A stretch of DNA of 64,000 nucleotides, taken from contig OX421961.1 of assembly GCA_949128115.1 (NCBI GenBank), forward strand, positions 129,459,050 to 129,523,049, in the 5' to 3' direction. Both the position numbers and the translations under genes were made by a program. This DNA comes from Anaspis maculata (lineage: Eukaryota > Arthropoda > Insecta > Coleoptera > Scraptiidae). Position 1 is the stretch's first letter. Every line of letters begins with the position of its first letter. The notes below the pieces were generated by a model. It worked only from the letters and a program-made list of their open reading frames with translations. It had not been told where the DNA came from and made no database searches. Shown here one piece after another: positions 11,264 to 22,745 of this stretch.

Positions 11264-12230
11264 CAGTGGCGGCTGGTGAGGGAGGGCTCAAGGGCGGCGC
11301 CCCCCCAACTCTAAAGGCGGCAAGAGATTTTTATCGGTAGGAAGACATGGAATGCATTTTATAATTATACTTATTATAAAGATTTGGTTTAGTGCAAAAA
11401 CGTTCAGTCATTGGTCAATAAATATTTTAACAAAATAATTCTAAGCGATCGCACGGTCGAAAAAGTTCGTCTTGGGCTCCGCATTCGGCGCCCACCGCCG
11501 ATGCGGTGATGCCGGGGTGCACCCGCGCAAAACATGTGCCGTAACCATGGCAACGCGAGACGCGGCTCCCGCTCTATACTGCAGATATGGGCTCCGTTTC
11601 TCGAGCCCCCAGCCGATTGAAATAATCTGTATAATTATTTATGTACTCTTCGATTAGTCAACAGTTGCAAACATGAGGATAGCTGACCTAAAAAAATTAC
11701 ATTTAGGTCATTAAGCCTACAAGAAGAAATAAATGCAAAAAAACAACGGACGTCCGATTACAGCATTGATTTACTGAATATAAAGCAAATCAAACCCGCA
11801 AGAATAAATTCGTGGTGCATCTCACACGTAATTTTGACAAAACAGTAAATGCTAAAACTCCATATGGTTGTGATGCGGATACGACAAAAAAGTTTTTGTC
11901 TCGAGTTTCGTCATTTCGCGAACTGAGAACTGTTTTATATGCACTCTTTGTGGAAAATGTTTTTCGAACTTCGAACCAACAAAACATGGACCAATTGTTT
12001 CATGATTTGAACAATTATATCAGAAACGCGGAAAGGGAATAAAAGCCCCTTTCTCTAGTTTCTGATCTAATATTGTTTATATCAGGAAACATTTTGTCCA
12101 TGTTTTGCTGGTTCGAAGTTCGAAAAACATTTTCTACAAGAAGTGCAGAAGATAGAACAATATAGTTCTCAGCTCGCGAATTTGTTATTAACTTGAGCCC
12201 TCCTTGCAAAAAACTCACGAGCCGCCACTG
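11264..12230. mobile_element. Non-autonomous hAT element with 8-bp duplication
   Basis: The ends CAGTGGCGGCTGGTGAG and CTCACGAGCCGCCACTG are inverted, and the 8-bp flanks GTTGAATC (11256-11263 and 12231-12238) are identical, as hAT transposition requires. The 967 bp interior has no intact transposase; open frames are short. A second internal inverted repeat (about 11935-12180) surrounds a CATGTTTTG/CAAAACATG pair. A CpG-rich island lies at 11450-11610. Confidence 0.9.
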
Positions 12231-12238
12231 GTTGAATC

Positions 12239-12850
12239 GGAGAGTTTCACGGCAAAAGAACCGCGTGTTTTCCACGCAATTAAGCTCGGACCACCGTTTC
12301 GGTTTTTTTTTCGGGTCATTTGTCTCGGATTCTGAAACCTTCACTTTGTCGCGCAGCCCAAGCTCAAGAAAATTGGCTAAAAAGTAGTCTACGAGCATTG
12401 GGAAAAGTTGAGGAAAAATTCCCTCAGTTATCGCACTTTTGTTTTTCAATTTTGTGAAACAAAATGGTCGACATCTGACCAAGAAAACAAAACAATTTGT
12501 CTCTCGTACATTGTATTTTACACTAAATGCTACGTGAACAGAACCAAGGTATAGGTGTCCCGTATAGTTAAGTAGCAACTGATCAGCCATAAACTTATCA
12601 CCTAAAACTACCTATAGCAAGTCAAAGCCTGTTTCTCAATAGGAGCTTCATAAAGGGAGCACAACCCTTAAAAATGACGAAATAATACGCCTAACTAGTG
12701 TGACGTCAAAACGTGGCCTAGGTCAAGTTTTTGTATGAAAACAACGAACACGTAAGTTGGCAACATTCTTGTCAAGGTCAAATTGTCAAAATGACAGCAG
12801 TTTATCTACCGTTTAGAGGTGAGTACAACGACCTTTCTGTAGGGTATTTC
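12239..12850. other. Unassigned DNA
   Basis: The minus-strand frame at 12015-12590 runs through the hAT end and is therefore a composite artefact. No other signal. Confidence 0.35.
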
Positions 12851-12858
12851 GTAACCAA

Positions 12859-13630
12859 ATGAGCCTTCGTGGGTGGTCTAAAAATATAGCTGGACTGATT
12901 GTAGACAAAGGAAAATATAACATCAGCCGATTAGTAGTGGAGTACTTGGGGGAAGTCATGGATGCTCGAGGGTTCAGGATCGACAGTGACGAGGTATGCA
13001 CCACATTCAAGATCTCAATATCTACAAGTGAAGGAAGTATATACGCGAGATTCTTGACATGACCAATTATTTTATTCCAAGCTTCTTCGCCTTTATTGAA
13101 CCGCGCCTCACTCATCAGGCTGAAAGGTGTTTCCCATTCGATTTGAACCAAACTGGATTAGGGCTTCCAAAGCTTTGGAAGATTTTCTGCTTCGTCACAG
13201 CACCAGTCATGACTCGTTCAAATATTTTCAAGCCTTGTACCGTGCAGACCGATGCCAGCGATTACGGGTTCGTGAAAGGCTGATGACGGTGAGCATGGTC
13301 GTCTGCTGCATTTTCCCCTCACCTAATAAAAATGAGTTAATTTCACTACCGAAGAGGAAGAATGCTTGGCTGTAATTTGTGTTGTCGAAAAGCTGCGACC
13401 TTATGTGGAGTTCACTCATTTCTCAATGGTAACGGATCATTTTGCCTTGGAATGTTCAAGCTTGTTCAAGGGTTCCAACGGTCGCCTGGCAAAGTGAAGT
13501 GTCCGCCCTTAGCAATTTGATTTCATAGTCTTCCATAGTAAAGGTGCAGACAACGTAGTTCCAGATGCCCTAGGTCGCGCTGCACCGTTCATCTGTACCG
13601 TGAATTACGATAATGTCCAAGACTCTTATA
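12859..13630 (+). pseudogene. Ty3/Gypsy pol relic (RT end to RNase H)
   Basis: Frameshifted but clear in order: VVEYLGEVMDARGF (after the RT catalytic loop of Gypsy elements), then VQTDASDYG (start of RNase H), then EEECLAVICVVEKLRPYVE and VTDHFALE (RNase H core), then NVVPDALGRAAP (linker). RT catalytic residues, integrase, gag and LTRs are not visible. Several frame changes and stops make it non-functional. Confidence 0.9.
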
Positions 13631-13860
13631 CACACCAAGAAACATAGTGTAGATTCAACGCTCAAGTCAATTGTAGAGTAGTTGGAAAGTCTACACTTAA
13701 CGGGAGTCAATTTCATTGCAACAACTTGGTAAGAGTAACATACGGATGCTTCCTGATTCTAAAACTGTCACAACAAGGGATGATCTCCCCCCCCCCCTGA
13801 GCTGATTTTTCTTCTTTGTATGACGCCTCAAGAGAATATGAATAGCCTCAACGCGATCCT

Positions 13861-13990
13861 ATAGCTCTTTTACAACCCAGTCGGTAGCACGTTGAGGTCG
13901 GTCTCGCTTTCAAAGGCGAAGGTCCGGAGTTCAAATCCGCACTGGTCCTGATGGATTTTTGCACGCATTCCTAAGTACTGGGGCATCTAC
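13861..13990 (+). repeat. tRNA-derived SINE-like unit
   Basis: GGAGTTCAAATCCG fits an RNA polymerase III B box and is preceded by a short anticodon-arm-like hairpin (TCGCTTTCAAAGGCGA). GTAGCACGTTGAGG upstream is a weak A box. It does not fold as a good tRNA, so a SINE head or degraded tRNA is more likely than a gene. Confidence 0.5.
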
Positions 13991-14939
13991 TATCGTGAAG
14001 TGATGCTCCGGGAAAAAGGATGAAACGAGAAAGCCATCGAAACAAAACCCCACTGATTAATCCTAAACTGATCCAAACATGATTGTCTTTGTTGTTATCG
14101 TCATCACTGTCATCGTTACTTAAAAACCATAACTTAAAAACTTGCTAATAACCTAGGAGCTGATGCAGGGCAGAAAAAAGAAAGTTTTTCCATGACTTTG
14201 TCTATTCCATTCTTGATATACACGTTCCTCTGTCATCCTCTAGAAGTCGCAAGAATCCTTCCTGGTTCACGAGGAAAGTGGCCAGGACCTTGATTCTGGG
14301 TAGTTCTCTCGACGTAATCTTAGACTCTTCTCCGTGTAGCTGTACCGTCGCCAATGGAAGCGGCTGTACCTCTATTGGGACGTGCCTGGTTCCTATAGAA
14401 CTCGAAGGGTGAATAGCGACTTTAAGTGTTCTGGTCATACCCAAATCCCATCGTACTTTGATATTGCGAATCGGTTTTTGGAGAGGAATAGGAATCATAT
14501 CAAAACTGCGCAGCAAGGAATGGGTTTTTGCAAGAGACGAAGATGTGGCAACACTGGAGATTTCGGGACACTAACGGACGGATCAGAAGCAGCAAACGGA
14601 TCTTGTCAACCGCCATTTTGAGAATTACCCGGCCAGACTTGGATGCACTCAGGTGATTGGATACAAAATCGTAACTCGTTTCTCACCAATGAAAAATCGG
14701 TACTACCCCAGGAGGATATGAGAATAGGGAGGGAGTATAACCCAGCTTGTGAGCGGAGGAAAGTAAAGTCGAGAGACGCAAGGGGTGAGGTATGAAGTAC
14801 GCTCAGAAATTGCATCTAGTTACAGTATTTTTTGACTTTTGTAATTTGGAGTGACACTGGAAGTCATTTTGGATGTGATAAGGTTAGCTTTTCACAAGCC
14901 GTGTATGTATTCAGATATTTCATTTGGAAGCTCTAATTC
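13991..14939. other. Unassigned DNA
   Basis: Two overlapping open frames (14202-14516 minus, 14382-14621 plus) carry no motif I can name. A short hairpin links GGTTAGCTTTT at about 14881 with AAAAGCTAACC at about 14948, next to the Penelope-like element. Confidence 0.35.
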
Positions 14940-15189
14940 CTACCTGCAAAAGCTAACCATATCAACTTTCATTACTTTCCTGAACGAAATGTGATTGATT
15001 TTCTGGTAATTTCCACTGGGTACTGTGGGGACAGAAGTTGTGGCATAGAGATGCCCAAAATCCAAGTCGTTGTCGTCAATTCCGGCGATGTTTGGTTGAA
15101 ATTTATTTGGTCGTTTCTCTGTCCTTGTTTGAAATAACGTAGAAGGAAAATCTTGAGGTTTAGGACGAATCGATGGTCTCAAATTTCTT

Positions 15190-15232
15190 TTCTGGCAAGG
15201 TTTCGACGTGATCTACGTCTTCGTCGGGCCTG
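15190..15232 (-). ncRNA. Hammerhead-like ribozyme core (inverted copy)
   Basis: Read on the minus strand: CCGACGA, a 5-bp stem GACGT/ACGTC with loop AGATC, then GAAAC. This matches the two conserved hammerhead segments (CUGANGA and GAAA) apart from C for U in the first. Hammerheads are known in Penelope-like elements at this place. Stem III and the cleavage site are not convincing, so it may be inactive. Confidence 0.45.
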
Positions 15233-15422
15233 TATATTAAAAATTTGGTAGGTACATTCAATAATATATGAACAGAACTTACCAAAAAAAGTTAAAAGTA
15301 ATATAAAAGCATATAAAATGTATAAAACAGGAAAAATGATTGTAGATTGATATTAATGTCAGTCGATATTTTTTGACAGTGTACCAGTTGAAGACTGTGA
15401 ACACAATAAGTAAATACATATT

Positions 15423-15854
15423 ACCTAAATTCCGGGTGTTGGTTCTAAAATTCAGACTGTTTTTGAACTTCCTAATAAAAATCATTTCAGATACTGAACG
15501 TTTTGACAAAATTGGTTCATTATCTAAAATTTCAATTTGGTTGAATTGAAAAGGGTGTCCGGAAGTTTTAACATGATTACATAGGGCAGTTTTCCCTTCT
15601 TCTTCATCTATGGTGAATTTTATGTTTCTGCAGTCATTCTTGTGAGTGTGAATTCTTTTCTTCAGTTTCTGTTTCGTTTGTCCTATGTAGCAGCCGTTGC
15701 AATTATTACAGTTGATTTTGTATATCAAATTTGACTGTTCTTCAGTTGACACTTTATCTTTGAGTCTAGAGAAATAAATATAAACAGATTTCTTACTGTA
15801 TAGTGCTACCTTGACATTTACTTTAGTAAGTAATTTACATAGTTTTTTTGACAT
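15423..15854 (-). pseudogene. Penelope GIY-YIG endonuclease, inverted partial copy
   Basis: Shows NLIYKINCNNCNGCYIGQT followed by KLKKRIHTH, the GIY-YIG core with the arginine expected for catalysis, and later VSEMIFIRKFKNSLN with the conserved Glu. The frame stays open across the domain (it runs on to 15279 in non-homologous sequence). No RT is attached, so it cannot act as a whole Penelope protein. Confidence 0.85.
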
Positions 15855-16149
15855 ACCTTGTATATATGGAAGTTTGAAACATTTGATGTTGAAAGAAGTC
15901 TGTGTATCGTTATTGTCAAGTTGTCTGTTTGAATTGTTGTATAATATTGTTTTAATTAATTTCGAAGGGTAGTTATTTTTCTTTCGCTATTTTTTTAATC
16001 AAGTTGAAATTTTTTTGGTGAAAAGAATTATTATTAATTAATTATCACCAACCATTACAATAAACATTTGTCAACGACAAATTAAACTGAGTTAACACAC
16101 CTGCAAAATTACACAAAACACTCTTCAAGACAACACGATGAATTGATTG

Positions 16150-17035
16150 TAATAACGAAGGGCGGATAAAGGAAATGTTCCAGTTTTAATGAACAAATCT
16201 GATCACAAAGAAAAAATGCTTGATATGGTTGTTAGAGATACTAAAACATACAAACTTTTAAAAAAGGATCCGACTAATATTTTTGAAAGACAAAATAACC
16301 TTATTGCCAAGAAATTACTAGAACTAGATGTTATTAACCGAAGTTTATTCAAGAATTTAATCTTACATAATGGCATAAGTCCAAAGATATAACCAAAGAT
16401 ACATAAACAAGACATCCCTTCAAGACCAATTGTTTCATACATAGGATCTCTTACGTATTCTCTTGCGAAATACATTGATAAAATATCAAACAACTTAAAC
16501 TCTATTTTTAACTACAATGTCAAAAATTCATATTCTTTTGTTGACAAAATTAATGATATAGGTAGTCATTCCAAAAAATTTTGTTTTAGTATCTCTTGAT
16601 GTCAAATCACTTTCCACTAATGTTGATAAAGAACTTATTTTAAATCTTATAGATTAATATTGGAACAATATCTCAGATTTCACAAATATCGATCTTATTT
16701 TCTTCGAAGAGATTGTGACCTTTTTGTTTGATTCCAGTCGCTACACATATGATAAACAATATTTCTCCCAAATCTTTGGTACAGCGATGGGTTGTCCTGT
16801 ATCACCTATTTTGGCCAATCTTGCTATGCATGATCTCCTGAATACTATCATACCAGATCTGCCCTTTGAAGTACCATTTTTGTTTTGTTATGTCGATGAT
16901 ATATTGAGAGCAATACCAATTAATAGTAAAAATATTGTTTTAGACAAATTCAACTGCTATCATCATTCTTTGAAGTTCACAATAGAATTTGAAGAAAATA
17001 AAAGAATTCCATTTCTTGACACATTAGTAATATGA
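16150..17035 (+). pseudogene. Penelope-like reverse transcriptase, broken
   Basis: Begins with ADKGNVPVLMNKSD, a typical Penelope N-terminal segment, followed by PKIHKQ, motif A (VSLDVKSLSTNV), motif B (GTAMGCPVSPILANLAM), motif C (YVDDI) and IPFLDTLV. There is a stop after ISPKI (about 16390), a frameshift before motif A (about 16570), a stop after LIL (16652) and another after LDTLVI. Catalytic Asps are retained in the fragments. Confidence 0.9.
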
Positions 17036-17284
17036 TAAGAAAATCAAATCATCATTGACTGGTATCGAAAACCCACCTCTTCAAGTAGAATTTTGAATTT
17101 CAAATCTTGTCATACTTTAAAACAAAAAATTAGCGTGATTCACATGATGAAACAGAAGACGTTAAAATTGAGTCATGTTTTTTTTACCAAAAAAATTTCA
17201 ACTTGATCAAAAAAATAGCGAAATAAAACAACTACCCTTCGAAATTAATTAATACAATATTATACAACAATTCAAACAGACAAC

Positions 17285-17824
17285 TTGACAATAACGATAC
17301 ACAGACTTCTTTCAGCATGGAATATTTCAAACTTCTATATATACAAGGTAGGTATGTCAGAAAAACTATGTAAATTACGTACTAAAGAAAATGTCAAAAT
17401 AGCACTATACAGTAAGAAATCTGTTAATATTTATTTCTCTGGACTCAAAGATAAAGTGTCAACTGAAGAACGGTCAAATTTGATATACAAGATCAACTGT
17501 AATAATTGCAACGGCTGCTACATAGGACAAACGAAACAGAAACTGGAGAAAATAATTTACACCCACAAGAATGACTGCAGAAACATAAATTTCACCACAG
17601 ATGAAGAAGAAGGGAAAACTGCCCTATGTAATCATGTTAAAACTTCCGGACACTCTTTTCAATTCAATCAAATTGACATTTTAGATCATGAACCAATTTT
17701 GTCAAAACGTTTAGTATCTGAAATGATTTTTATTAGGAAGTTCAAAAACAGTCTAAATTTCAGAACGGACACCCGGAATTTAAGTAATATGTATTTAGAT
17801 CTAATAACCAAAATTCATTTGTAA
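17285..17824 (+). pseudogene. Penelope GIY-YIG endonuclease, plus copy
   Basis: An open 179-codon frame with NLIYKINCNNCNGCYIGQT and VSEMIFIRKFKNSLN. It is separated from the RT by stops around 17035-17285. Relative to the inverted copy the arginine in KKRIHTH is replaced (EKIIYTH), which should abolish nuclease chemistry. Overall it is highly similar to the minus-strand copy. Confidence 0.85.
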
Positions 17825-18057
17825 CCTACATACACATGATACACTCCTACACATAGGTAGAGACACATAGATAAAGGTCTAACAATGAAATTTGAAACGG
17901 TGTCCACAGTCTTCAACTGGTACACTGTCAAAAAATATCGACTGACATTAATGTCAATTTACAATCATTCTTCCTGTTTTATACATTTTATATGCTTTTA
18001 TATTACTTTTAACTTTTTTTGGTGAGCTCTGTTCATATAATTATTATTGAATGTACC

Positions 18058-18112
18058 TACCTGATTTTTAATATACAGGCCCGACGAAGACGTGAATTAC
18101 GTCGAAACGTTG
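18058..18112 (+). ncRNA. Hammerhead-like ribozyme core (plus copy)
   Basis: CCGACGA, stem GACGT/ACGTC with loop GAATT, then GAAACG. Upstream ACCTG..CAGG could form stem I and AATGT/ACGTT stem III, giving a possible cleavage at GTA. The stem II loop differs from the inverted copy while the stem is unchanged. The U-to-C change in CUGANGA probably weakens activity. Confidence 0.45.
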
Positions 18113-18483
18113 CCAGAAAAGAAATTTGAGACCATTGATCCGTCTTAAACCTCAAGATTTTTTCCTTCTACATTAGTTGAAATTTATTGAGAAAATTGGT
18201 TAGCTTCACATTATCTTTTCTCCCGTGGCGATAGGTTTTGCTCTTGGGGCACATAATTCTAGAAGTACCTACCTACACCCGTTGCTGTATGGTTCGTCAA
18301 GGTGTTGACTGGACTATAACTTGCCAGACAAGAAAGGCTATAGTACCACGATTTAATCACTTCATTTATGTATATTTACATTTATTTACAATATTTACAT
18401 TATTTACGCATTGTTCACCTGTGAAGTGAACGTCAATAAATATTGTGAACGCACATCTCTGTTATAGGTACTCTTTTTACATA

Positions 18484-19551
18484 CAGGATGGCCCAACGAA
18501 AACAAAACAGAGGAGTTCTTGGGCATTTAACCTCATTTTTTTGAGAAAAGCTCGAACAGGTCGATTCTCATATTGAGGGGGACATCTGAAACATACATTG
18601 GCGGATTTCCCCTCACCCCCACCCGCTCCAACTTCGAAGTTTCAAATGACACCACCCAGTTTGCGATACATCAAATTGAAGAGCGTTAAATTCTCTTTCT
18701 GAAAAAATATTTCTATTATTTTCAACCCCACCCCCCTTCTCCCTAAAATTGTCACAGTTTCCAATGTAATATTTTTGATCTCTTAATTCTCTCCAGTACA
18801 GTCAACGTCATCCTGCACAGCATCGAGGGAGAACATTTTCTGTGTAAAAAGTGCCATCCAAATTCACCTCTTCACTCCCCCACCTCAACTTCAAAATCTA
18901 AAATGACACTACCTACTTTGTGATACATCAAATCGAAGGGAATTGAATTCTCTTTCTGAATAAAATATTTTCAGAATTTTCAAATGGCCCCCTTTCCCCC
19001 TCAAATACTCCGAATGTTCAATTTATCAGGAGAGGGGCTGAAAATTTCAAAAAAACTGTTTTCAGGAAGAGAAATCAATTTCTTTTTATTCGATGTATCA
19101 CAAAGTAGGTGGTGTCTGTCAAGTTTTGGAATTGGAGTGGGGAAGAGAAAAGGGGTGAATTTGGGTAACACTTTCCTCCACCGAAAATTTTCTCCTTAGA
19201 TCCTACTTAGGATAACGCTGATTAAACTGAAGAAAATTGAGGGGTCGAGGATATAAAATGGGACAGTCAGAGAAATTTAGGAAGATGGGGGGTGGGGCTG
19301 AAAATTTTGAAAATAGTTTTTTCAGAAAAGGAATTTAATTTCCTTTGATTTGATGTAACGCAAAGTAGATGGTGTCATTTGAAATTCCAAAGTTGAGGTG
19401 GGTAGGGGTGAGGGGGCTGAAGATAGAAATTTGCCAATGTATGTTTCAGATGTCCCCCTCGATATAAAAATCGAGCTGTCTGAGTTTTTTTCGAAAAAAT
19501 GATGTGAAATGCCCGAAAACCCTTCTGTTCTGTTTTCGTTGGGGCACCCTG
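18484..19551. mobile_element. Foldback element P4
   Basis: The ends CAGGATGGCCCAACGAAAAC and GTTTTCGTTGGGGCACCCTG are inverted, with TA at 18482-18483 and 19552-19553. Most of its 1068 bp is palindromic. From ATCGA-TTTTTATATCGAG inward the core is the same family as P3, but the outer ~80 bp are unrelated. Non-coding. Confidence 0.85.
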
Positions 19552-19553
19552 TA

Positions 19554-21469
19554 TAACCAGCACGCAAAAAGATCAAAATAGAACCTTGTATTCAACTTCC
19601 TTAATCTCATGCTTTTTTTTTTAATATTATTACTATGATTAACTTCAGCATTCGTCCTTCTGAGCCGCATAATAATGAAATCTTATTACGAAAATCCGCT
19701 TCGTCCGCTTAGTTATAGATTGTTATATTACTTGCTCAAACCAAATTGCCATCAGCCTTCTAATAGCACCGCAGAAGTTGACTTTTACAGACCATTTGTT
19801 GGTGTTGTTAATAATGGCAGATTGTTATCCTTTTCGCGCTATGCGTGCCGCTGAAACGAGACCTATCCTCTTGAGATTTATTGTCATTTTCATTTTGTTC
19901 GACAGCTCCAGATAATTTCCGCATTTCTTAAGGAGGCAAGGCGCGATTTCTCTTGGCTTATCCTCAATTTGCCCGCTGCAGATTTTTCACGTAATATGAG
20001 AGAATTGCAACCGGTGGTAGTCAATTTGGCGTATCTGGCGGCTCTCAATAGTGCACTTCTCGTTATCACTTGCGACCGTAGTAGGTACGTGTAGCGGTAT
20101 CATCACGGCACTTAGTTCTTGTCCCGCTTTTTTCCGAACTCTTCGATGCAATTAAACGAGCATTTACGACATGTTTGCAATGGCTACAGAGTGTGATCAT
20201 CACAAAGCACAATTCTCAATAAAAGCATTCCCAGAGCGACGATCAAGCTGCAATCAAGCGAACAAGAAAACAGTATATACCCACTGAAAAATCTTTTTGA
20301 GTTCTCTTCTTGTTTGAATGCACGGCACGGTTTATAGCCACCTATGCATCAGCTTCAAAGAACAACGGCTGACGGTGCTTTTTTTTATTTGAACAGGAGT
20401 CCTGAAAATGGATCCGACAATCCCCGTCAATATTTGAAACTCGAGCCCGGTCGGCTTAGCTATCCGCGCTCTGTTTGAACGCCACTAACCTACCAAACAA
20501 ACATTCAAACAATAATAGTTCCACCAGACTCGTCTTCTGTGTCCTCATCCTTGTGTCCTCAGCCCATAATCCGATTGAATCGAACATTTCAAGCGTGCTC
20601 GCTCGGCTTTGCTCCGCGGCGCGGAATTTTTCTTGTTAACCGGCCATTTGTCAGAGCCGGGACTTTATAGGACTCAATTAAAATTGATGGGAGTTTTCTC
20701 TCGGTTCCCGTTTGGGCGCAGAAAGGAGGTATGGATTTCAGAACAAGAGCTTTCTTTTTCAGCTGGCGACGATGATGCCTCGCGCTCTTTGCGTTTTGAA
20801 ATTTATGCAATTAGAACGTGTGCGGACGAGGATGATGGGAACTGGAAGGAAACCATAATTCGCTACCGATGCATCAAGTCGTTCATCAAAATTATAATTA
20901 GGAGACGTGCGGCGAAAAGAAATCACCCAATTTCCGTTTGGGAGAAGACGTCTCGGTTTGGTTTCTAAATGATTTTATTGTATCGCTGTATGAGATCTCT
21001 TAAAGGTAACTAACTGTTTGATATAGATGATTTTTTTTTCAGCTCGATTTAATTTCCTTCCCATTCCCATCGCGTTTTCACGTCCATCAATAATTGAAGG
21101 ATTTATTGAACGTTTTGGAAAATTCGTGACCTCATATCTTCTTGATAAGTCCGGACAGGTCAACTTTGTTTGAAAAAGGGGGATGTTCAAGTGCTATTAA
21201 TTTAACCGTGAGTTTTACCCCCGTTTGCAGGGTGGCAGCCCATTCGAAAATTATGAATGACAAGTGGGGTTGAATGATACAGTTTCCAAAGCTGGTTCAA
21301 TTGTCTTTACAGCTGTGCTATTTTTTTTTTATTCGATTACAAATTTTCAAGATAATGCTGATTTCAATGTTTTTGGAGGGTAACAGCGCCTTCCAGGAGG
21401 GTGGCTCGAAGTTTCCGAACCCATGAGGGGGCTTATATCCCTCTAGTAAACATATTACAGTATACAAAC
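19554..21469. other. Unassigned, probably single-copy host DNA
   Basis: Higher GC than the repeat blocks, no inverted repeats and no transposon motif. The 119-codon frame at 20609-20968 has no recognisable domain. This is one of few stretches that could hold regulatory or UTR sequence, but nothing in it decides that. Confidence 0.4.
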
Positions 21470-21523
21470 AAATGATGTCAAGTGCCCGAAAATCTGTCTG
21501 TTACGTTTTCGTTGAGCAACCCT
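21470..21523 (+). repeat. Solo relic of a P4-type end
   Basis: AAATGATGTCAAGTGCCCG and TTACGTTTTCGTTGAGCAAC match the right terminus of P4 (19498-19551). No partner end is seen nearby. Confidence 0.6.
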
Positions 21524-22120
21524 ACATTGATTAGCGTCAGACAGTGAGGAATTCTACAAACATTTTGGTCAATTTTATATCTTCCATTTCTACGTCTCAA
21601 GTCATGGTGATGTTTACTGCGTTGACTATAGCTTCGACCATTTTCTATCTAACCTGAGCGTAGATCTTCAACATATCTTCATCTCGTACAGCAGGATCAA
21701 TCGGAAGCCTTTCCGAATTCAACTTTTCCCTCTTTCTGATTTTCACACAAGGTGATTTTCTCACCAGAATTCATGTGATAGGGGGTGAAGGTAGTAACCT
21801 CGTGTTGCGAAGTGCGAATTGCGCAAGCTATATGTTAGAGGTATTCATCTCATTTGCTCTGGTCGTCTTTCACGTAGCAGGAAAACAGTTTTGACCACTC
21901 GCTTCACTCTTTCTAAGGGGTTAGCTTGCGGATGGTAGTCAGCTGTGAATTTGAATTTGATCCCATACTTTTGGGCCGGATGATTCAACTTCTTTCAACG
22001 AAAATGGGAACAGTTATCACAAATCATGATAGATGGATCTCCAAAGACCAAGATAACATTGTCTTCGAGGTGTCTCTCAATGGTAGAAGCCATTGCTTTT
22101 CCTAAAGGCAAAGTCCAAAC

Positions 22121-22287
22121 AGTATATATTCATTACTTATTTATTCATTCAATAATTATTTATTTATTTATTTATTTATTCGATTTTGACGGGTTTAACA
22201 CCACTTTATATGTACATATATACGCATGTGTATTTCTGTAAAAGAGCGAATCAAGTATATTTTATTTCATTTCATTTCATTTCATTT
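22121..22287 (+). mobile_element. Short 5'-truncated retroposon tail
   Basis: Sits inside the integrase relic between two copies of CAAAC (22116-22120 and 22288-22292). It ends in (ATTTC)n and contains (TTTA)n. Removing it restores the integrase frame from ADIFPKF to WTLPLGK. Origin (LINE or SINE) not determinable. Confidence 0.7.
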
Positions 22288-22505
22288 CAAACTTCGGAAA
22301 AATATCTGCAACAACCACGTTGTACTTATGTCCTCTTTTTGACATAGGGAGCGGCCCAACTAGATCTAGCTTATAGTCCGCCGTGATCGTCGCAGCGGCA
22401 TCACCCGAAGTAGGTCTATCGTGGAATCTTATACTCAATTCTGGACGATCTGACTTTGGGACGACCTTTCAGCACTCGTAATCTTCCATCCGTCCAACTG
22501 ATCTA

Positions 22506-22625
22506 CCGTGTGATCAAAAACTTTTCTCCTCTAGGCAGGCTGTGCCCTGGCCAAAATGAGCCTCGTTTGCCTGCTTATGACCAGACCACAGCCTGTCTAA
22601 AGAAGAAAAGTTTTTGATCATTCGG
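22506..22625. mobile_element. 120 bp hairpin micro-element with TA duplication
   Basis: TGATCAAAAACTTTTCT pairs with AGAAAAGTTTTTGATCA and AGGCAGGCTGTG with CACAGCCTGT. TA lies at 22504-22505 and 22626-22627. The interrupted Gypsy relic supplies the empty-site logic: its reading resumes across the TA. Confidence 0.8.
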
Positions 22626-22745
22626 TACTAACGACGTACTTGAAGAGAACACCATCCTGTATGCAAAATAGTGGAAACTTCTGTGGATATTTCTTGACAT
22701 TTTGGATGAGATTTCTGTACAACTTTTCGATAGGCATAGGTTAAC

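Larger units (their letters stand above)
14950..18190 (+). mobile_element. Penelope-like element with inverted partial copy in front
   Basis: The plus-strand element (about 16130-18180) has RT followed by GIY-YIG endonuclease, the Penelope order. A second 3' portion (about 15130-16016), inverted, lies immediately upstream, so the whole reads as long inverted repeats flanking a single RT. Inverted or tandem partial copies at the 5' side are characteristic of Penelope-like elements. Both 3' portions hold the motif CCCGACGAAGACGT..ACGTCGAAAC. The two halves differ by an extra ~95 bp at about 17815-17905 in the plus copy. The RT is broken, so this copy is dead. Confidence 0.9.
21780..22745 (-). 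pseudogene. Ty3/Gypsy linker and integrase relic, interrupted twice
   Basis: Reading the minus strand: KYPQKFPLFCIQDGVLFKYV (RNase H-integrase linker), RFHDRPTSGDAAATITADY (zinc-binding region, His/Cys decayed), DLVGPLPMSKRGHKYNVVVA (integrase core, first Asp), PLGKAMASTIERHLED, FGDPSIMICDNCSHF (second Asp), DYHPQANPLERVKRVVK (catalytic Glu). Stops and frameshifts are present. A 120 bp hairpin (22506-22625) and a 167 bp tail-like insertion (22121-22287) cut it. Confidence 0.9.

Noticed and set aside
12015..12590. 191-codon minus-strand ORF
   Set aside because: It crosses the right end and target duplication of the hAT element at 12230, so it is a chance fusion.
13861..13990. A functional tRNA gene
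   Set aside because: Only the B box and an anticodon-like hairpin are good; acceptor stem and D arm do not pair.
15423..17824. Homing endonuclease or group I intron because of GIY-YIG
   Set aside because: The adjacent RT with Penelope motifs and the inverted 3' copy fit a Penelope-like element fully.
19554..21469. A host gene around the 119-codon ORF at 20609
   Set aside because: No domain, no convincing splice pairs and no codon bias seen by eye; left as unassigned.
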